A DNA stretch of 64,000 nt from Bryobacterales bacterium KBS 96. Lineage in GTDB: Bacteria; Acidobacteriota; Terriglobia; Bryobacterales; Bryobacteraceae. Below, piece by piece: positions 46,220 to 55,398 of the stretch (position 1 is its first letter; every line of letters begins with the position of its first letter). A program made the position numbers and the translations under genes. The notes beneath the pieces were generated by a model. It did no database searches. It was not told the DNA's origin and saw only the letters and a program-made list of their open reading frames with translations. Location of the stretch: NCBI GenBank assembly GCA_000381625.1, contig KB906767.1, forward strand, positions 3,119,304 through 3,183,303, given 5' to 3'.

Positions 46220-46969
46220 ATGAAAGGCGTCGTATTAGCTGGTGGAACGGGAAGCCGCCTCTACCCGCTGACGAAAATCACCAACAAACATCTGCTTCCT
46301 GTATATGACAAGCCGATGGTTTATTACCCTATCCAGATCCTCGTGGATGCGGGTATTCGAGACGTGCTGGTCGTTACCGGTGGGCGGAATTCAGGCGATT
46401 TCCTCAGACTACTGGCAAACGGCAAAGAGTTTGGCCTGAAACATATTAACTATACGTATCAGGAGGGTGAAGGCGGCATCGCGGAAGCCCTGGCGCTCGC
46501 CGAACACTTCGCCGAAGACGAGAAGATTTGCGTTGTCCTGGGGGACAACATCATCGAGGGATCTATTGCGGGCGCCGTGGATGAGTTCCAGCGGCAAGAG
46601 CGCGGCGCAAGAATTCTGCTGAAGAAGGTTCCCGACGCTGAGCGGTTCGGTGTTGCCGAAATTCAGGGCGACCGGATCGTTGGCATCGAAGAGAAGCCCA
46701 AGAACCCGAAATCGAGCTATGCGGTCACGGGCATTTATATGTTCGACCAAACTGTGTTTGAGAAGACGCGCCATCTCAAACCTTCCGACCGGGGAGAGCT
46801 CGAAATTACCGACGTCAACAACGCCTATATCCGCGAGGGAACAATGACGTTTTCATTTCTCGACGGCTGGTGGACGGATGCCGGAACATTCGATTCTCTT
46901 CTCCGCGCCGCAAACATGGTGAAACAGTCGCGCGAGGTAAAAGTGGAAGATTCCGCCGCGGCATTATGA
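46220..46969 (+). CDS. rfbA: Glucose-1-phosphate thymidylyltransferase
   Basis: Makes dTDP-glucose, first step to dTDP-rhamnose and related sugars. 249 residues from the ATG at 46220 (MKGVVLAGGTGSRLYPLT); the frame is open upstream across the SDR promoter region, which is not coding. The short C-terminus (no 40-residue tail of RmlA1) is typical of single-domain RfbA. LGDNIIEGSI and VEEKPKNPKSSYAVTGIYMFD-type segments confirm the family. Overlaps the next gene by ATGA. Confidence 0.94.
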   Translation: MKGVVLAGGTGSRLYPLTKITNKHLLPVYDKPMVYYPIQILVDAGIRDVLVVTGGRNSGDFLRLLANGKEFGLKHINYTYQEGEGGIAEALALAEHFAEDEKICVVLGDNIIEGSIAGAVDEFQRQERGARILLKKVPDAERFGVAEIQGDRIVGIEEKPKNPKSSYAVTGIYMFDQTVFEKTRHLKPSDRGELEITDVNNAYIREGTMTFSFLDGWWTDAGTFDSLLRAANMVKQSREVKVEDSAAAL

Positions 46970-47544
46970 GCAATGTCTTGAGCATGAACGCTTTAGGAGC
47001 TCTCGATACCGGCGAGGAACTGCGGATACCGGAGTGCGCGCCCGGTATCGGCAAAGTGATTCTTTCCCCGGCAAGCGCGGACATCATTCCGGGCGTGGTC
47101 GTGAAACCGTACCCAATCTGGCCCGACGATCGGGGATATTTCCTCGAAGTCGCCAGGCTCGGCGAAGGATTGGTTCAGGAGTTTCCTCCGGCCACCACAC
47201 AAATCTCCGCGGCGCTGAACTATCCAGGAATCATCAAGGCGTTTCACTACCACAAGTTTCAGACCGACTTCTGGGTTCCTTCCGCCGGATTGCTGCAAGT
47301 CGTTCTTGTCGATCTGCGCGCGGATTCGCCCGCGCACGGCGCCAAGAATACCCTGTATGTCGGCGCCCTGAGGCCCTGGCAGATATTGATTCCACCTGGA
47401 GTTGCGCATGGCTACAAAGTAATCGGCGAACATCCTTCCGTTCTTGTCTATGTGACCAACCGGCAATACAACCCAAGCGACGAAGGCCGCATCCCGTACG
47501 ATCATCCGGGCATTTCTTACGACTGGGAGCTGCAACACAAGTGA
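46966..47544 (+). CDS. rfbC: dTDP-4-dehydrorhamnose 3,5-epimerase family protein
   Basis: 192 residues, cupin fold. Start ATG at 46966 overlapping the rfbA stop. Core: IKAFHYHKFQTDFW (His in the place of the RmlC base), LLQVVLVDLR, IPPGVAHGYKV, and the end IPYDHPGISYDW. It belongs to the divergent RmlC-like group (with KAFHYHK instead of the classic RGLHYQ), so it may make a sugar other than rhamnose. N-terminal 25 residues are longer than usual. Overlaps rfbB by GTGA. Confidence 0.82.
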   Translation: MSNVLSMNALGALDTGEELRIPECAPGIGKVILSPASADIIPGVVVKPYPIWPDDRGYFLEVARLGEGLVQEFPPATTQISAALNYPGIIKAFHYHKFQTDFWVPSAGLLQVVLVDLRADSPAHGAKNTLYVGALRPWQILIPPGVAHGYKVIGEHPSVLVYVTNRQYNPSDEGRIPYDHPGISYDWELQHK

Positions 47545-48554
47545 AATTGCTCGTTACCGGCGGAGCTGGTTTCATCGGCTCCTGCTTCGTGCGCATGGCC
47601 CTTCGCGAGAAGCACGCTGCCAGGGTCGTCGTATACGACAAGCTGACGTATGCCGGCAATCTGGAGAATTTGCAACCGGTGGCGGGCCGTCCCGAGTTTC
47701 GCTTCATTCAGGCCGACATCCTCGATGGAAACGCCGTCGAGAGCGTATTGCACGAAGAATCGCCGGACGCGATCGTGCATTTCGCCGCCGAGTCGCACGT
47801 AGACCGAAGCATTCACTCGCCCGCGCCCGTCATCGAAACCAATTTCAACGGGACGTTCACACTGCTCGAAGCCGCTCGCCGATTTGGCCTCAAACGGTTC
47901 CTGCACGTCTCGACCGATGAGGTTTACGGCAGCATTCCAGAGCCGCTGGATGCCGATGAAAATTATCCTGTGCGCGCCAGCAGTCCGTATTCGGCGTCGA
48001 AGGCCGGTTCCGATCTGCTCGCGCTCTCCTATTTCACGACCTACAAGCTGAACGTAACGGTAACTCGCGCTTCCAACAATTACGGCCCCTATCAGTTTCC
48101 CGAAAAACTGATTCCCCTGATGATTTCGAACGCGCTTGACGACAAGCCCCTTCCGATCTATGGCGACGGCTTGCAGGTTCGGGACTGGCTTTATGTGGAG
48201 GACCACTGCAACGCTATTTTCGCGGCGCTTGAAAAGGGATCCCCGGGTGAGGTCTACAACGTGGGCGGCAACTGTTCCCTGCCGAACATAGAAGTCGTGC
48301 GCAGAATTCTGAACGCTGCCGGAAAACCCGAAAGCCTGATGACGTATGTAACGGACCGGCCTGGTCACGACCGCCGGTATGCGCTGACGAACGAAAAACT
48401 GACTCGCGCCAGCGGCTGGCGCCCTCAAATGGATTTTAACGAAGGCCTCGCCGCCACAATTCAGTGGTATCGCGACAATCGGGATTGGGTTGCGCGTGTA
48501 AAAAGCGGTGAATATCAGCGCTTTTACGAATTAAATTACACCAGCCGGAGCTAA
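47541..48554 (+). CDS. rfbB: dTDP-glucose 4,6-dehydratase
   Basis: 337 residues from a GTG at 47541 that overlaps the rfbC stop. NAD-binding loop GGAGFIGS (7-14); HFAAESHVDRS; catalytic STDEVYG and YSASKAGSD (Y-x3-K); NNYGPYQFPEKLIP. Converts dTDP-glucose to the 4-keto-6-deoxy sugar. The reductase rfbD that would complete dTDP-L-rhamnose is absent from the window. Confidence 0.96.
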   Translation: MKLLVTGGAGFIGSCFVRMALREKHAARVVVYDKLTYAGNLENLQPVAGRPEFRFIQADILDGNAVESVLHEESPDAIVHFAAESHVDRSIHSPAPVIETNFNGTFTLLEAARRFGLKRFLHVSTDEVYGSIPEPLDADENYPVRASSPYSASKAGSDLLALSYFTTYKLNVTVTRASNNYGPYQFPEKLIPLMISNALDDKPLPIYGDGLQVRDWLYVEDHCNAIFAALEKGSPGEVYNVGGNCSLPNIEVVRRILNAAGKPESLMTYVTDRPGHDRRYALTNEKLTRASGWRPQMDFNEGLAATIQWYRDNRDWVARVKSGEYQRFYELNYTSRS

Positions 48555-48650
48555 TTCATTTCATCTGGCGCAGGGCCGTTCCATATCGCTCCACTTATTT
48601 CGAAATTGTGCCGGGGCGCCAATACCTTATAATCGCCAAAGGATTAGCGA

Positions 48651-50636
48651 TTGGACACTCCTCAGCACATGTCCTCGCCCATGGACGAGCTTCGGCGGAT
48701 CGAGAGTGCGGTCCGGCGAGCTCAGTCAATTGAAGAACTTCGTCCTCTTTTTGATAGATTGCAGACGCTTCGCCGGACATTTATCGACGATTTTGATGTA
48801 CAACTGGCGATCGGCCAGGTTCAGCAGGTAATCGTCGATCAGGGGCGGCTGCTGATGGAGAATGCGGGCCACGCACCGACGGAAAGCGCCGCCAGCCTGT
48901 TGGAGGAAGGACCGGAGAGAGCTGACGACAGGGTACCCCATTCTCACCCTTCACGAGACCGCCATCGCGATGATGTTCAGCCGATCGATGCGCGGAGTTG
49001 GAAGCGATCGATCTACATCGGCGCCATCTTCGCGATTATTCTGTTTGCGCTTTTCTTTTATCTCATCCAAATGGCTCGCAAGCTGAACATTGAGCCGCCA
49101 CAGCAAGCGTCAAACGGCGCTCAAACAGGGGCGCAAGGCCAGATAAAGCCCGTGGCCGGTACGCCTTCCGGAACCGTTGCGCCGGCTGGGCCATCGCTTC
49201 GGTTATATACCGATTTGGTTCCGGGCAGTGTTTCGGTCGACGGCGGACCACCGCAAGATCTGCAAGACGGTCAATTGGAACTCGACACGTTGAAGCCGGG
49301 CGCCCATAGCGTGCAGCTGAACGGACGAAGTGGCGATGCCTCCTTTAGTTTCAACGTACAGGACAAAACCGCGCCTCGATTAACCGGGCCGCCCTCGGGA
49401 AACAACGCGATGGTTGTCACCGTTTCCACCCAGGATGGCAGCGGCCAGCTCATGACGAACGCTCAGGACGCCACGGCGATTGTGGACGACAAACCTGCCG
49501 GAGCCGTCACGGCAACAGGGCTGGCGTTGAACGATCTGGGCATCATCGATCATAATCTGCAAATCAAACGGGCGCATGACGAGCAGCGGTTCATCCTGAC
49601 CTATACGCCGGCGCCCGCTCTTACTGTCTTCGTGAAAAGCGATCCGAATACCGGCAGTCTGGTCGTGGTGGCGGGCGAAGATGGCGCGGATGTTTTGCTC
49701 AACGGCAAGCCGTACCGCAGGAAAACCGAGCGCGGAGAACTGCGCATCCCCAGTGTTAAAGTCGGCAGCTACGCCGTGCAGGTGACGAAGGCCGGATTCA
49801 TTGATCCCAAGCCGCAGACCGTTCAAGTCAAGAAGGGTGAGGAAGCCAGGCTTGAATTTCATCTTGAGCCTGCGCCCAAGTTCGCTTCCCTGCAAGTGCT
49901 GGGCGCGTTGCCCGGAACCATGATTCTTCTGGACAATAATTATGCCGTAAGCGTCGGACCCGATGGCAGCGCGGCCATCGCAAACGTGAAGCCGGGCGAA
50001 CACAGCGTCGGACTCCGGCATGACGGTTACGATGCGAAGCAAGTGCAGCGCAGTTTCAAAGCGGGAGCGACCGTAACCGTAGCCGGACCGGATGTGGCCC
50101 TTGCCAAGACGGCCGCGCCTCCGCCGCCGGTTCCGCAACCAACGGCTCCGGCGCAGGCGAATGCAGCTCCGCCTCCAGAGCCCGTCACCATACCGGGATC
50201 GCTGCACAAGGGTGGCGGATTCCTGTTGCTTCACACCCCCAAAGGTCCGGGCCGCTACACATTCACGTTGCAACTGCGCAAAGGGGGAGGCTTTCTGAAA
50301 ACGAAGCGGCTCCAGTGGTTCGTCGCCTTCCAGGACACTAAAAATTACGTCCTGTTTCAAGTGGATGGCAAGCACTTCACGGTCCGGCGTGTCGAGAACG
50401 GTAAATCCAACGAGTTGCAAAAGCTTCCGTTCGACCCGGACCCGGAGGACTCGATCGGCGTGCAGATCTCATTAAAACCTAACTCGGTTGACACTCGACT
50501 GAAGGCGCTGAATGGCTCCTGGCAAGACATGGGCCCGGTCACGAGCCCTGGAAGCGATTTCACGCAAGGGAAATTTGGATTATTAATATCCGGCAACGAT
50601 GAAGTAGGCGTTTCGACCCTTCACTTTAGTAAATAG
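48651..50636 (+). CDS. Membrane-anchored PEGA-domain protein
   Basis: 661 residues, TTG start at 48651 with AAAGGA seven bases upstream. Cytoplasmic N-terminus (about 1-120) with a helical segment, one transmembrane helix (YIGAIFAIILFALFFYLIQMA, about 126-146), then an extracytoplasmic part. At least three PEGA-like beta units follow (SVSVDGGPPQDL; ADVLLNGKPYRR ... GSYAVQVTKAGF; MILLDNNYAVSV ... GEHSVGLRHDGY), a proline-rich linker PPPPVPQP, and a C-terminal jelly-roll-like domain (LLHTPKGPGRYTFTLQL) resembling lectin/3-keto-disaccharide-hydrolase folds. Probably a cell-envelope protein that binds wall or glycan; no enzymatic motif. Confidence 0.7.
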   Translation: MDTPQHMSSPMDELRRIESAVRRAQSIEELRPLFDRLQTLRRTFIDDFDVQLAIGQVQQVIVDQGRLLMENAGHAPTESAASLLEEGPERADDRVPHSHPSRDRHRDDVQPIDARSWKRSIYIGAIFAIILFALFFYLIQMARKLNIEPPQQASNGAQTGAQGQIKPVAGTPSGTVAPAGPSLRLYTDLVPGSVSVDGGPPQDLQDGQLELDTLKPGAHSVQLNGRSGDASFSFNVQDKTAPRLTGPPSGNNAMVVTVSTQDGSGQLMTNAQDATAIVDDKPAGAVTATGLALNDLGIIDHNLQIKRAHDEQRFILTYTPAPALTVFVKSDPNTGSLVVVAGEDGADVLLNGKPYRRKTERGELRIPSVKVGSYAVQVTKAGFIDPKPQTVQVKKGEEARLEFHLEPAPKFASLQVLGALPGTMILLDNNYAVSVGPDGSAAIANVKPGEHSVGLRHDGYDAKQVQRSFKAGATVTVAGPDVALAKTAAPPPPVPQPTAPAQANAAPPPEPVTIPGSLHKGGGFLLLHTPKGPGRYTFTLQLRKGGGFLKTKRLQWFVAFQDTKNYVLFQVDGKHFTVRRVENGKSNELQKLPFDPDPEDSIGVQISLKPNSVDTRLKALNGSWQDMGPVTSPGSDFTQGKFGLLISGNDEVGVSTLHFSK

Positions 50637-50672
50637 TCGCGTTTGTATGCAGCCCCAGTTTAGGATGAAATA

Positions 50673-50951
50673 GTGGACGAACGCGCTTTCTACCGCGAAT
50701 CGCAAACGACGAAACCCGCAACGCTGCGGTGCCCGTACTGCCGGATGGACAATACATACGAACTCCGCTGGCTTGTACGGCGCAAAGTAGACAAAATTCC
50801 GCGTAACGTTGACGAGCGCGACCGGGCCAAATTTGCAAAGGCCGCGAGCTATATGGTGCTCCTTGACGACAAGACTGTCTGCAAAAATCCGCGCTGCCGC
50901 AAAAATTTCGAACTTTCCGGCATCAAAACCACCGCGTTTCTCACGGACTGA
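50673..50951 (+). CDS. Small zinc-ribbon protein
   Basis: 92 residues, GTG start at 50673. Cysteine pairs LRCPYCRMD and CKNPRCRKNFE, about 50 residues apart, could form one zinc site. Between them is a basic stretch RWLVRRKVDKIPRNVDERDRAKFAK. Function unknown. It follows the PEGA gene by 36 bases and may be in its transcript. Confidence 0.6.
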   Translation: MDERAFYRESQTTKPATLRCPYCRMDNTYELRWLVRRKVDKIPRNVDERDRAKFAKAASYMVLLDDKTVCKNPRCRKNFELSGIKTTAFLTD

Positions 50952-51088
50952 CAGAGCTTCGCGGGCGCCGCAACAGTTGTCGTTCGTCGAGATCAAAACA
51001 CCGCAATCCAACGATCTCTGGTTTTCTCAACCGTTGTACGAACAAATGAAATCCGCGCTGCCGACGGGCGCGGAACTCGAATCAGACC
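50952..51088. other. Non-coding or decayed stretch before permease remnant
   Basis: About 137 bases. One plus-strand frame reads FVEIKTPQSNDLWFSQPLYEQM, which looks protein-like but has no start, and is not in frame with the permease remnant that follows. It may be a fragment of another gene joined to the permease by deletion. Confidence 0.35.
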
Positions 51089-51802
51089 ATGGCTCAGAAG
51101 TATTTTCCGAATACGAACCCTGTAGGACGCGAAATCGCCTATGGCACGGGCCCGCACGATCGCAGGCTACAAATTGTGGGCGTGGTGCAGGACGCCCGCA
51201 TTAACAACGTGCATGAACCCGCGCCTCCCGTGGTTTACCACTCGCTCACCCAGCAAACCGGGTTCGCGGGCACGCTCGAAGTGCGCGTCAGCGGCGCACA
51301 ACCCGATGTTGCCGGCATGTTGCGCGGCGCGGTGCGCAGGGCGGCGCCGGACATGCCAGTGGGCAGCATCGTTTCCGTCCGCGAGCGGCTCAATGAAAAC
51401 CTCAGCAACGAACGGCTCATTGCTCGCTTGGCCGGTTGCTACTCCCTCCTGGCTTTGGCGCTCGCCTGTCTCGGTCTCTACGGGTTGACGGCTTATCACG
51501 TCACCCGCAGGGTAAAGGAAATCGGCATTCGCATGGCGTTGGGAGCAACGCGCGGGCAAGTGCTCCGAGCTGTCATTTACCAGGTGGCCCCGCTGCCCGT
51601 TGCCGGCCTGGTGTTTGGCATACCGGCGGCACTCGTTGTGTCGCGCGCAATCCGGAGCCAGCTTTATGGCGTTTCGGCGATCGATCCGCGGATGTTGCCC
51701 TTAGCCTCGGCGGCTCTGGTGGCCACTAGCGTGGTAGCAAGCCTTGTTCCCGCCAAACGTGCCACCCGGATCGACCCAACAATCGCTCTACGCTATGAAT
51801 GA
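51089..51802 (+). pseudogene. C-terminal fragment of an ABC-type permease (ADOP/MacB-like)
   Basis: 237 residues matching only the end of a permease normally about 800 residues long. The fragment begins within the second periplasmic MacB-like domain (KYFPNTNPVGREI, IVGVVQDARINNVHEP) and holds the last FtsX domain with three or four membrane helices (LLALALACLGLYGLTAYHV; EIGIRMALGATRGQVL; and the C-terminal ALVATSVVASLVPAKRATRIDPTIALRYE). The motif ALGATRGQVL and end DPTIALRYE are typical of the acidobacterial duplicated orphan permeases. The N-terminal two thirds are missing, so I call it a decayed copy. Confidence 0.8.
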
Positions 51803-51805
51803 TCG

Positions 51806-52546
51806 CTATCGCCCGGTTCTCCTCACCGACGCTTCTTCCGTTTCGATAAGGCGTCTGGCCTCGGCGAACAGATCCCGCAGCATCGCGGCCGTCAGTTTCC
51901 CGGTCGACGTGTTCTGCTGGCTTGGGTGATAGCAACCCATCAACAACGGTCCACCATCGTGCGTCCGGTGTACGGCGCCGTGGCCGAACCGGAAGGCCGC
52001 GCGGGACCGGACGATCCGCTGTTTCTGCAAAAAAATCAGGTATTGCGTAAACCCAATGCCGCCTAACGCCACGACAACGCGAACACGTCGCAGGAGCGCA
52101 AGCTCGCGCTCCAGAAACGGGCGGCAATTCAGGACTTCCTCCGGATTTGGCTTGTTATCCGGCGGGGCACACCGGACGGGCGCCGTGATGAACGCATCGT
52201 TCAAAACCAGGCCATCGTTCGCCGACTCGCTTTCGGGCTGATTTGCAAAACCCGTCTCAAACAGCGCGCGGTATAAGAAATCGCCCGAACGGTCACCGGT
52301 GAACATGCGCCCGGTCCGGTTTGCGCCGTGCGCCGCCGGAGCCAATCCAACGATCAGCAAGCGGGCGGCCGGGTCGCCAAAGGATGGCACCGGGCGTCCC
52401 CAATAAACCCAATCCCGAAACGCCCGCCGCTTCGTAGCGGCGACTTCTTCCCGCCAGGCGACCAGGCGCGGACACTTCCGGCATTCGATGACCTCTTGAT
52501 TCAGCACTCGTAGCGGTTTAGGCCAGCGCCCGTCGAATGGCTCCAT
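51806..52546 (-). CDS. Uracil-DNA glycosylase, type 5 (UdgB-like)
   Basis: About 246 residues from the ATG at 52546 (MEPFDGRWPKPL); an in-frame GTG ten codons upstream is possible. Family 4/5 cysteines for a 4Fe-4S cluster are in CRKCPRLV, VRCAPP and LNCRPF. Catalytic loop GLAPAAHGANRTGRMFTGD (A-P-A-x-x-G) and the C-terminal HPSQQNT loop are of the UdgB type, which excises uracil and some other deaminated bases. The stop codon is three bases from the end of the permease remnant. Confidence 0.9.
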   Translation of the reverse strand: MEPFDGRWPKPLRVLNQEVIECRKCPRLVAWREEVAATKRRAFRDWVYWGRPVPSFGDPAARLLIVGLAPAAHGANRTGRMFTGDRSGDFLYRALFETGFANQPESESANDGLVLNDAFITAPVRCAPPDNKPNPEEVLNCRPFLERELALLRRVRVVVALGGIGFTQYLIFLQKQRIVRSRAAFRFGHGAVHRTHDGGPLLMGCYHPSQQNTSTGKLTAAMLRDLFAEARRLIETEEASVRRTGR

Positions 52547-52757
52547 GGAAACCAGTGTCGCGGATGGCCGCCTCACCTGCTCAGGCCGCGTATTTATCTC
52601 CAGAATTATCGTTAAAGTGTGTAGCCATTACGAGAAATCTGATATCTTTTATTGCGGGTTATGGCTTTTTGCTGATACGATCGAGTTTCTTAAATTGCTG
52701 TAAAACGAGACTTCGGCTCCCGGACGCCAAACTCGGGACCTGGGTGGGAGGCGTTTT

Positions 52758-53411
52758 ATGAGAATTAGCTGGGCCCGTTGTGGTCTCGCGGCCGGCCTTT
52801 TTCTTTCTGCGATCGCCTGGGCGGACCCGATCACGCCGGCTCTATCGTTCGGAGGGAACTTCTCGTCGGACGATCAAATTCTGACGATACCGTTCATCCT
52901 CGGCGCCCCGGGAATGGTCACACTGAACACCGTGTCGTTTGCCAGCGGCGGATTCGAACCGGTGCTATCCCTGTTTGAGGGAACGGGAGCGCAGAGTTTA
53001 ATTGGCCAGGACACGATCGGCGGAACGGCGCCAGGCGGCTGCGGAGGCCGTGGAATCGATGCCGGTTCCGGCTATTGCCTGGATGCGTTTTTGCAGCAAT
53101 CCCTGAATGCCGGCACATACCTTCTGGCTCTGACGGAATCCGATAACATCGCGAACGGACCGGGGTTTCTCGATGGCTTTTCGCAGCAGGGTCAAGGGAA
53201 TTTCACTGGACCTGAGTTCACCGGAAGCGCCGGATCGTTTCTTTTGTTCGATGGGACGCAGCGATCGAGTGCGTACCTTGTTAATCTCACCGGCGATAAC
53301 CTCAGCTCACCCACGCCGGAACCCTTTTCCGCCGGGCTGATCGCCGTGGGATTTGCGGCCGTCGGGCTCATCCGCCGAAAACGGAAGAGCAGTCCCGAAA
53401 ACCTTTCTTAA
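52758..53411 (+). CDS. PEP-CTERM surface protein (DVUA0089-like)
   Basis: 217 residues: signal peptide ([15 protein letters not shown]), a beta-rich body with the pattern seen in DVUA0089-type proteins ([39 protein letters not shown]), and a PEP-CTERM tail near 184-210: [25 protein letters not shown] (Pro-Glu-Pro, hydrophobic helix, basic end). Such tails are substrates of exosortase. The exosortase gene is not in the window, but the Wza/Wzz/kinase module at 33-36 kb is of the type that accompanies it. Collagen-like gene follows after 25 bases. Confidence 0.85.
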   Translation: MRISWARCGLAAGLFLSAIAWADPITPALSFGGNFSSDDQILTIPFILGAPGMVTLNTVSFASGGFEPVLSLFEGTGAQSLIGQDTIGGTAPGGCGGRGIDAGSGYCLDAFLQQSLNAGTYLLALTESDNIANGPGFLDGFSQQGQGNFTGPEFTGSAGSFLLFDGTQRSSAYLVNLTGDNLSSPTPEPFSAGLIAVGFAAVGLIRRKRKSSPENLS

Positions 53412-53436
53412 ACCTGACATAAACGGGAGAAAACCC

Positions 53437-54777
53437 ATGCATTTGCGGCGATTCATCCGCCCTCTTGTGCTTTCTGGGGTCTGTCTAGCGCCCTTGTCGG
53501 CATGGTCTGCCGATGCGATCCTCACGGGTGATACCTATGTGAGTAGCTCCAGTCCTTCCAGTGCTTACGGAACGCTGCCATTTCTAAACGTCGGGAACGG
53601 GAGCTCGGCGCTGGTTCAATTTGACCTCTCATCGCTGCCGGCTGGAATCACCTCCGCCAACATCACGAAGGCGAACCTCATCTTATATGTGGAGCGCTTG
53701 CCCATCACCGGAGCGCTCGATCTGTCTCCGGCAACCAGCGCCTGGTCGGAACTGACCGCAACCTTCAATACGAGCCCGTCGCTTGGCTCCGTGGCCTCAA
53801 CCATTCCCATCAGCGCGGCACAAACCTACATCGTGGTAGACGTCACATCGATCGTGCAGGGCTGGGTCACGACGCCATCGTCCAATTTCGGCATTGACCT
53901 GCAGGCATCGACCACTTCACCCGGCACGGTGGCGCTGCTCGATGCAAAAGAGAACACAACCGGAAGCCATGCCCCGCGGCTCGAAGTGATCCTCGCCTCG
54001 GCAGGCCCAACTGGGCCGCAAGGACCGGCTGGGCCTGCAGGTCCGCAGGGGCCTGCTGGAGTGGACGGTCCGGCTGGACCTACTGGCCTCACCGGACCGG
54101 CTGGTCCTGCGGGGCCGGCGGGAGCCACGGGAGCCACCGGGTTGACAGGGCCGGCAGGCCCACAAGGACCGCAAGGTGATACCGGTCCGGTGGGAGCAAC
54201 TGGAGCGACGGGACCGGCTGGTCCGCAAGGACCGGCTGGACCTACTGGCCTCACCGGACCGGCTGGTCCCGCGGGACCGGCGGGAGCGACCGGAGCCACT
54301 GGACTGACAGGAGCCACCGGGGCTACAGGGCCTCAGGGGCCCACAGGCGCCACGGGACCGCAAGGACCAACTGGAGCGACGGGACCGGCGGGAAGCTCGA
54401 CCGGAACGCTCTTGATGGGGAAGATAATACTCAACTCCAGTAGCACAACGCCTGGCGTTTACTACCTCGGGATGCAGGGAAACTTCTCCTTCGCAACGAA
54501 CGAATCCAATGCGCAACTTTTGATGCCCGCGGCTTGCACCCTGTCCGGTTTTCAAGCGCAGAGCGATGCCGTCTTGGAATCGAAGTTGTTGACCTTGCGG
54601 GTCAACGGCGCGTCGGTTTCTGGGATTAGTTGCACGCTTAACGCAACCGGCTCCCCCACCACCTGCAGCTCAGCTGGTTCTGTCGGTATCAACGCAGGCG
54701 ACTTGGTCGATGTCGAGATGGATGGCACCGTCCATGGCACAACGACCAATATCCGGTACTCGATGACCTGCAAATAG
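53437..54777 (+). CDS. Secreted DNRLRE-domain protein with collagen-like repeats
   Basis: 446 residues from the ATG at 53437 with GGGAGA upstream; an earlier in-frame start lies in the previous gene. Signal peptide ([17 protein letters not shown]), then a DNRLRE-type beta domain ([51 protein letters not shown]). Then 44 Gly-X-Y triplets (nt 54004-54399) rich in GPA, GAT and GPT, and a C-terminal beta domain of about 115 residues ([24 protein letters not shown]). The collagen-like part should trimerise into a stalk displaying the C-terminal head. No anchor is visible, so attachment to the surface is unknown. Confidence 0.88.
   Translation: MHLRRFIRPLVLSGVCLAPLSAWSADAILTGDTYVSSSSPSSAYGTLPFLNVGNGSSALVQFDLSSLPAGITSANITKANLILYVERLPITGALDLSPATSAWSELTATFNTSPSLGSVASTIPISAAQTYIVVDVTSIVQGWVTTPSSNFGIDLQASTTSPGTVALLDAKENTTGSHAPRLEVILASAGPTGPQGPAGPAGPQGPAGVDGPAGPTGLTGPAGPAGPAGATGATGLTGPAGPQGPQGDTGPVGATGATGPAGPQGPAGPTGLTGPAGPAGPAGATGATGLTGATGATGPQGPTGATGPQGPTGATGPAGSSTGTLLMGKIILNSSSTTPGVYYLGMQGNFSFATNESNAQLLMPAACTLSGFQAQSDAVLESKLLTLRVNGASVSGISCTLNATGSPTTCSSAGSVGINAGDLVDVEMDGTVHGTTTNIRYSMTCK
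54004..54399 (+). repeat. Coding collagen-like repeat array
   Basis: 44 consecutive Gly-X-Y codon triplets (9 bp unit). Higher-order duplication is visible: the segment encoding [28 protein letters not shown] appears twice, near 54079 and 54235, with few base differences, indicating recent expansion by unequal recombination. Confidence 0.9.
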
Positions 54778-54820
54778 AAGCCTTTCACATGATTACTTCA
54801 CTTCAAGGAGCATTTCGATA

Positions 54821-55330
54821 ATGGATCCATTTCTCGGGCAACTCATGCTCGTTCCTTACAATTTCGCGCCACGAGGCTGGGCGTTTTGTAACGGTCAGAT
54901 AATGTCGATCGCGCAGAACACGGCGTTGTTCTCTCTGCTCGGCACAACCTACGGCGGCAACGGCCAGACCACGTTCGCACTACCTGACCTGCGAGGGCGC
55001 GCCGCCCTCAGCGCGGGTCAGGGGCCGGGCCTGCAAAACTACAATCTTGGAGAAATGGCCGGTTCCGAGAGCGTCACACTGATCTCTTCGCAAATGCCCG
55101 CGCATAGCCATCTCGTCGGCGCCAGCACGGGCAGCGCTCAGGCAACCCCCGATGGCGCGTTTCCCGGCTCTGATGGCAACACTCAGATTTATGACCTGGC
55201 GGCCAGCACGACCATGAATCCGCAAATGATTCAGCCGGCGGGTGGCTCCCAGGCGCACGAAAACCGTCAACCCTACTTGGTTTTGAACTACATCATCGCG
55301 CTGCAAGGGATTTTCCCAACCCGCGATTAG
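54821..55330 (+). CDS. Phage tail-collar domain protein (MdpB-like)
   Basis: 169 residues. N-terminal tail-collar domain MDPFLGQLMLVPYNFAPRGWAFCNGQ, IMSIAQNTALFSLLGTTYGGNGQTTFALPDLRGR, the classic "microcystin-dependent protein" signature, followed by MPAHSHL and QPYLVLNYIIALQGIFP at the end. No signal peptide. Such proteins occur singly or in small clusters in many soil bacteria and also in tail-fibre regions of phages. There is no other phage gene here; it follows a collagen-like gene by 43 bases. Confidence 0.9.
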   Translation: MDPFLGQLMLVPYNFAPRGWAFCNGQIMSIAQNTALFSLLGTTYGGNGQTTFALPDLRGRAALSAGQGPGLQNYNLGEMAGSESVTLISSQMPAHSHLVGASTGSAQATPDGAFPGSDGNTQIYDLAASTTMNPQMIQPAGGSQAHENRQPYLVLNYIIALQGIFPTRD

Positions 55331-55354
55331 CGAGATCATAAACGCGGTTTCATC

Positions 55355-55384
55355 GAGGCGAGGGATTTGTCCCGCGCCTCTTTT
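55355..55384 (+). terminator. Rho-independent terminator of the surface-protein cluster
   Basis: GAGGCG-a-GGG (55355-55364) pairs with CCC-g-CGCCTC (55371-55380) around loop atttgt, followed by TTTT (55381-55384). It sits 24 bases after the collar-protein stop and just before the end of pgi on the other strand. Confidence 0.88.
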
Positions 55385-55398
55385 GTGTTATGGGTTCG

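Noticed and set aside
53826-54555. Minus-strand proline/arginine-rich frames opposite the collagen repeats
   Set aside because: Mirror of the Gly-X-Y coding repeats; no independent start, signal or conservation expected.
54821-55330. Tail-collar protein as a sign of prophage
   Set aside because: No capsid, terminase, integrase or other tail gene nearby; such proteins are common outside phages.
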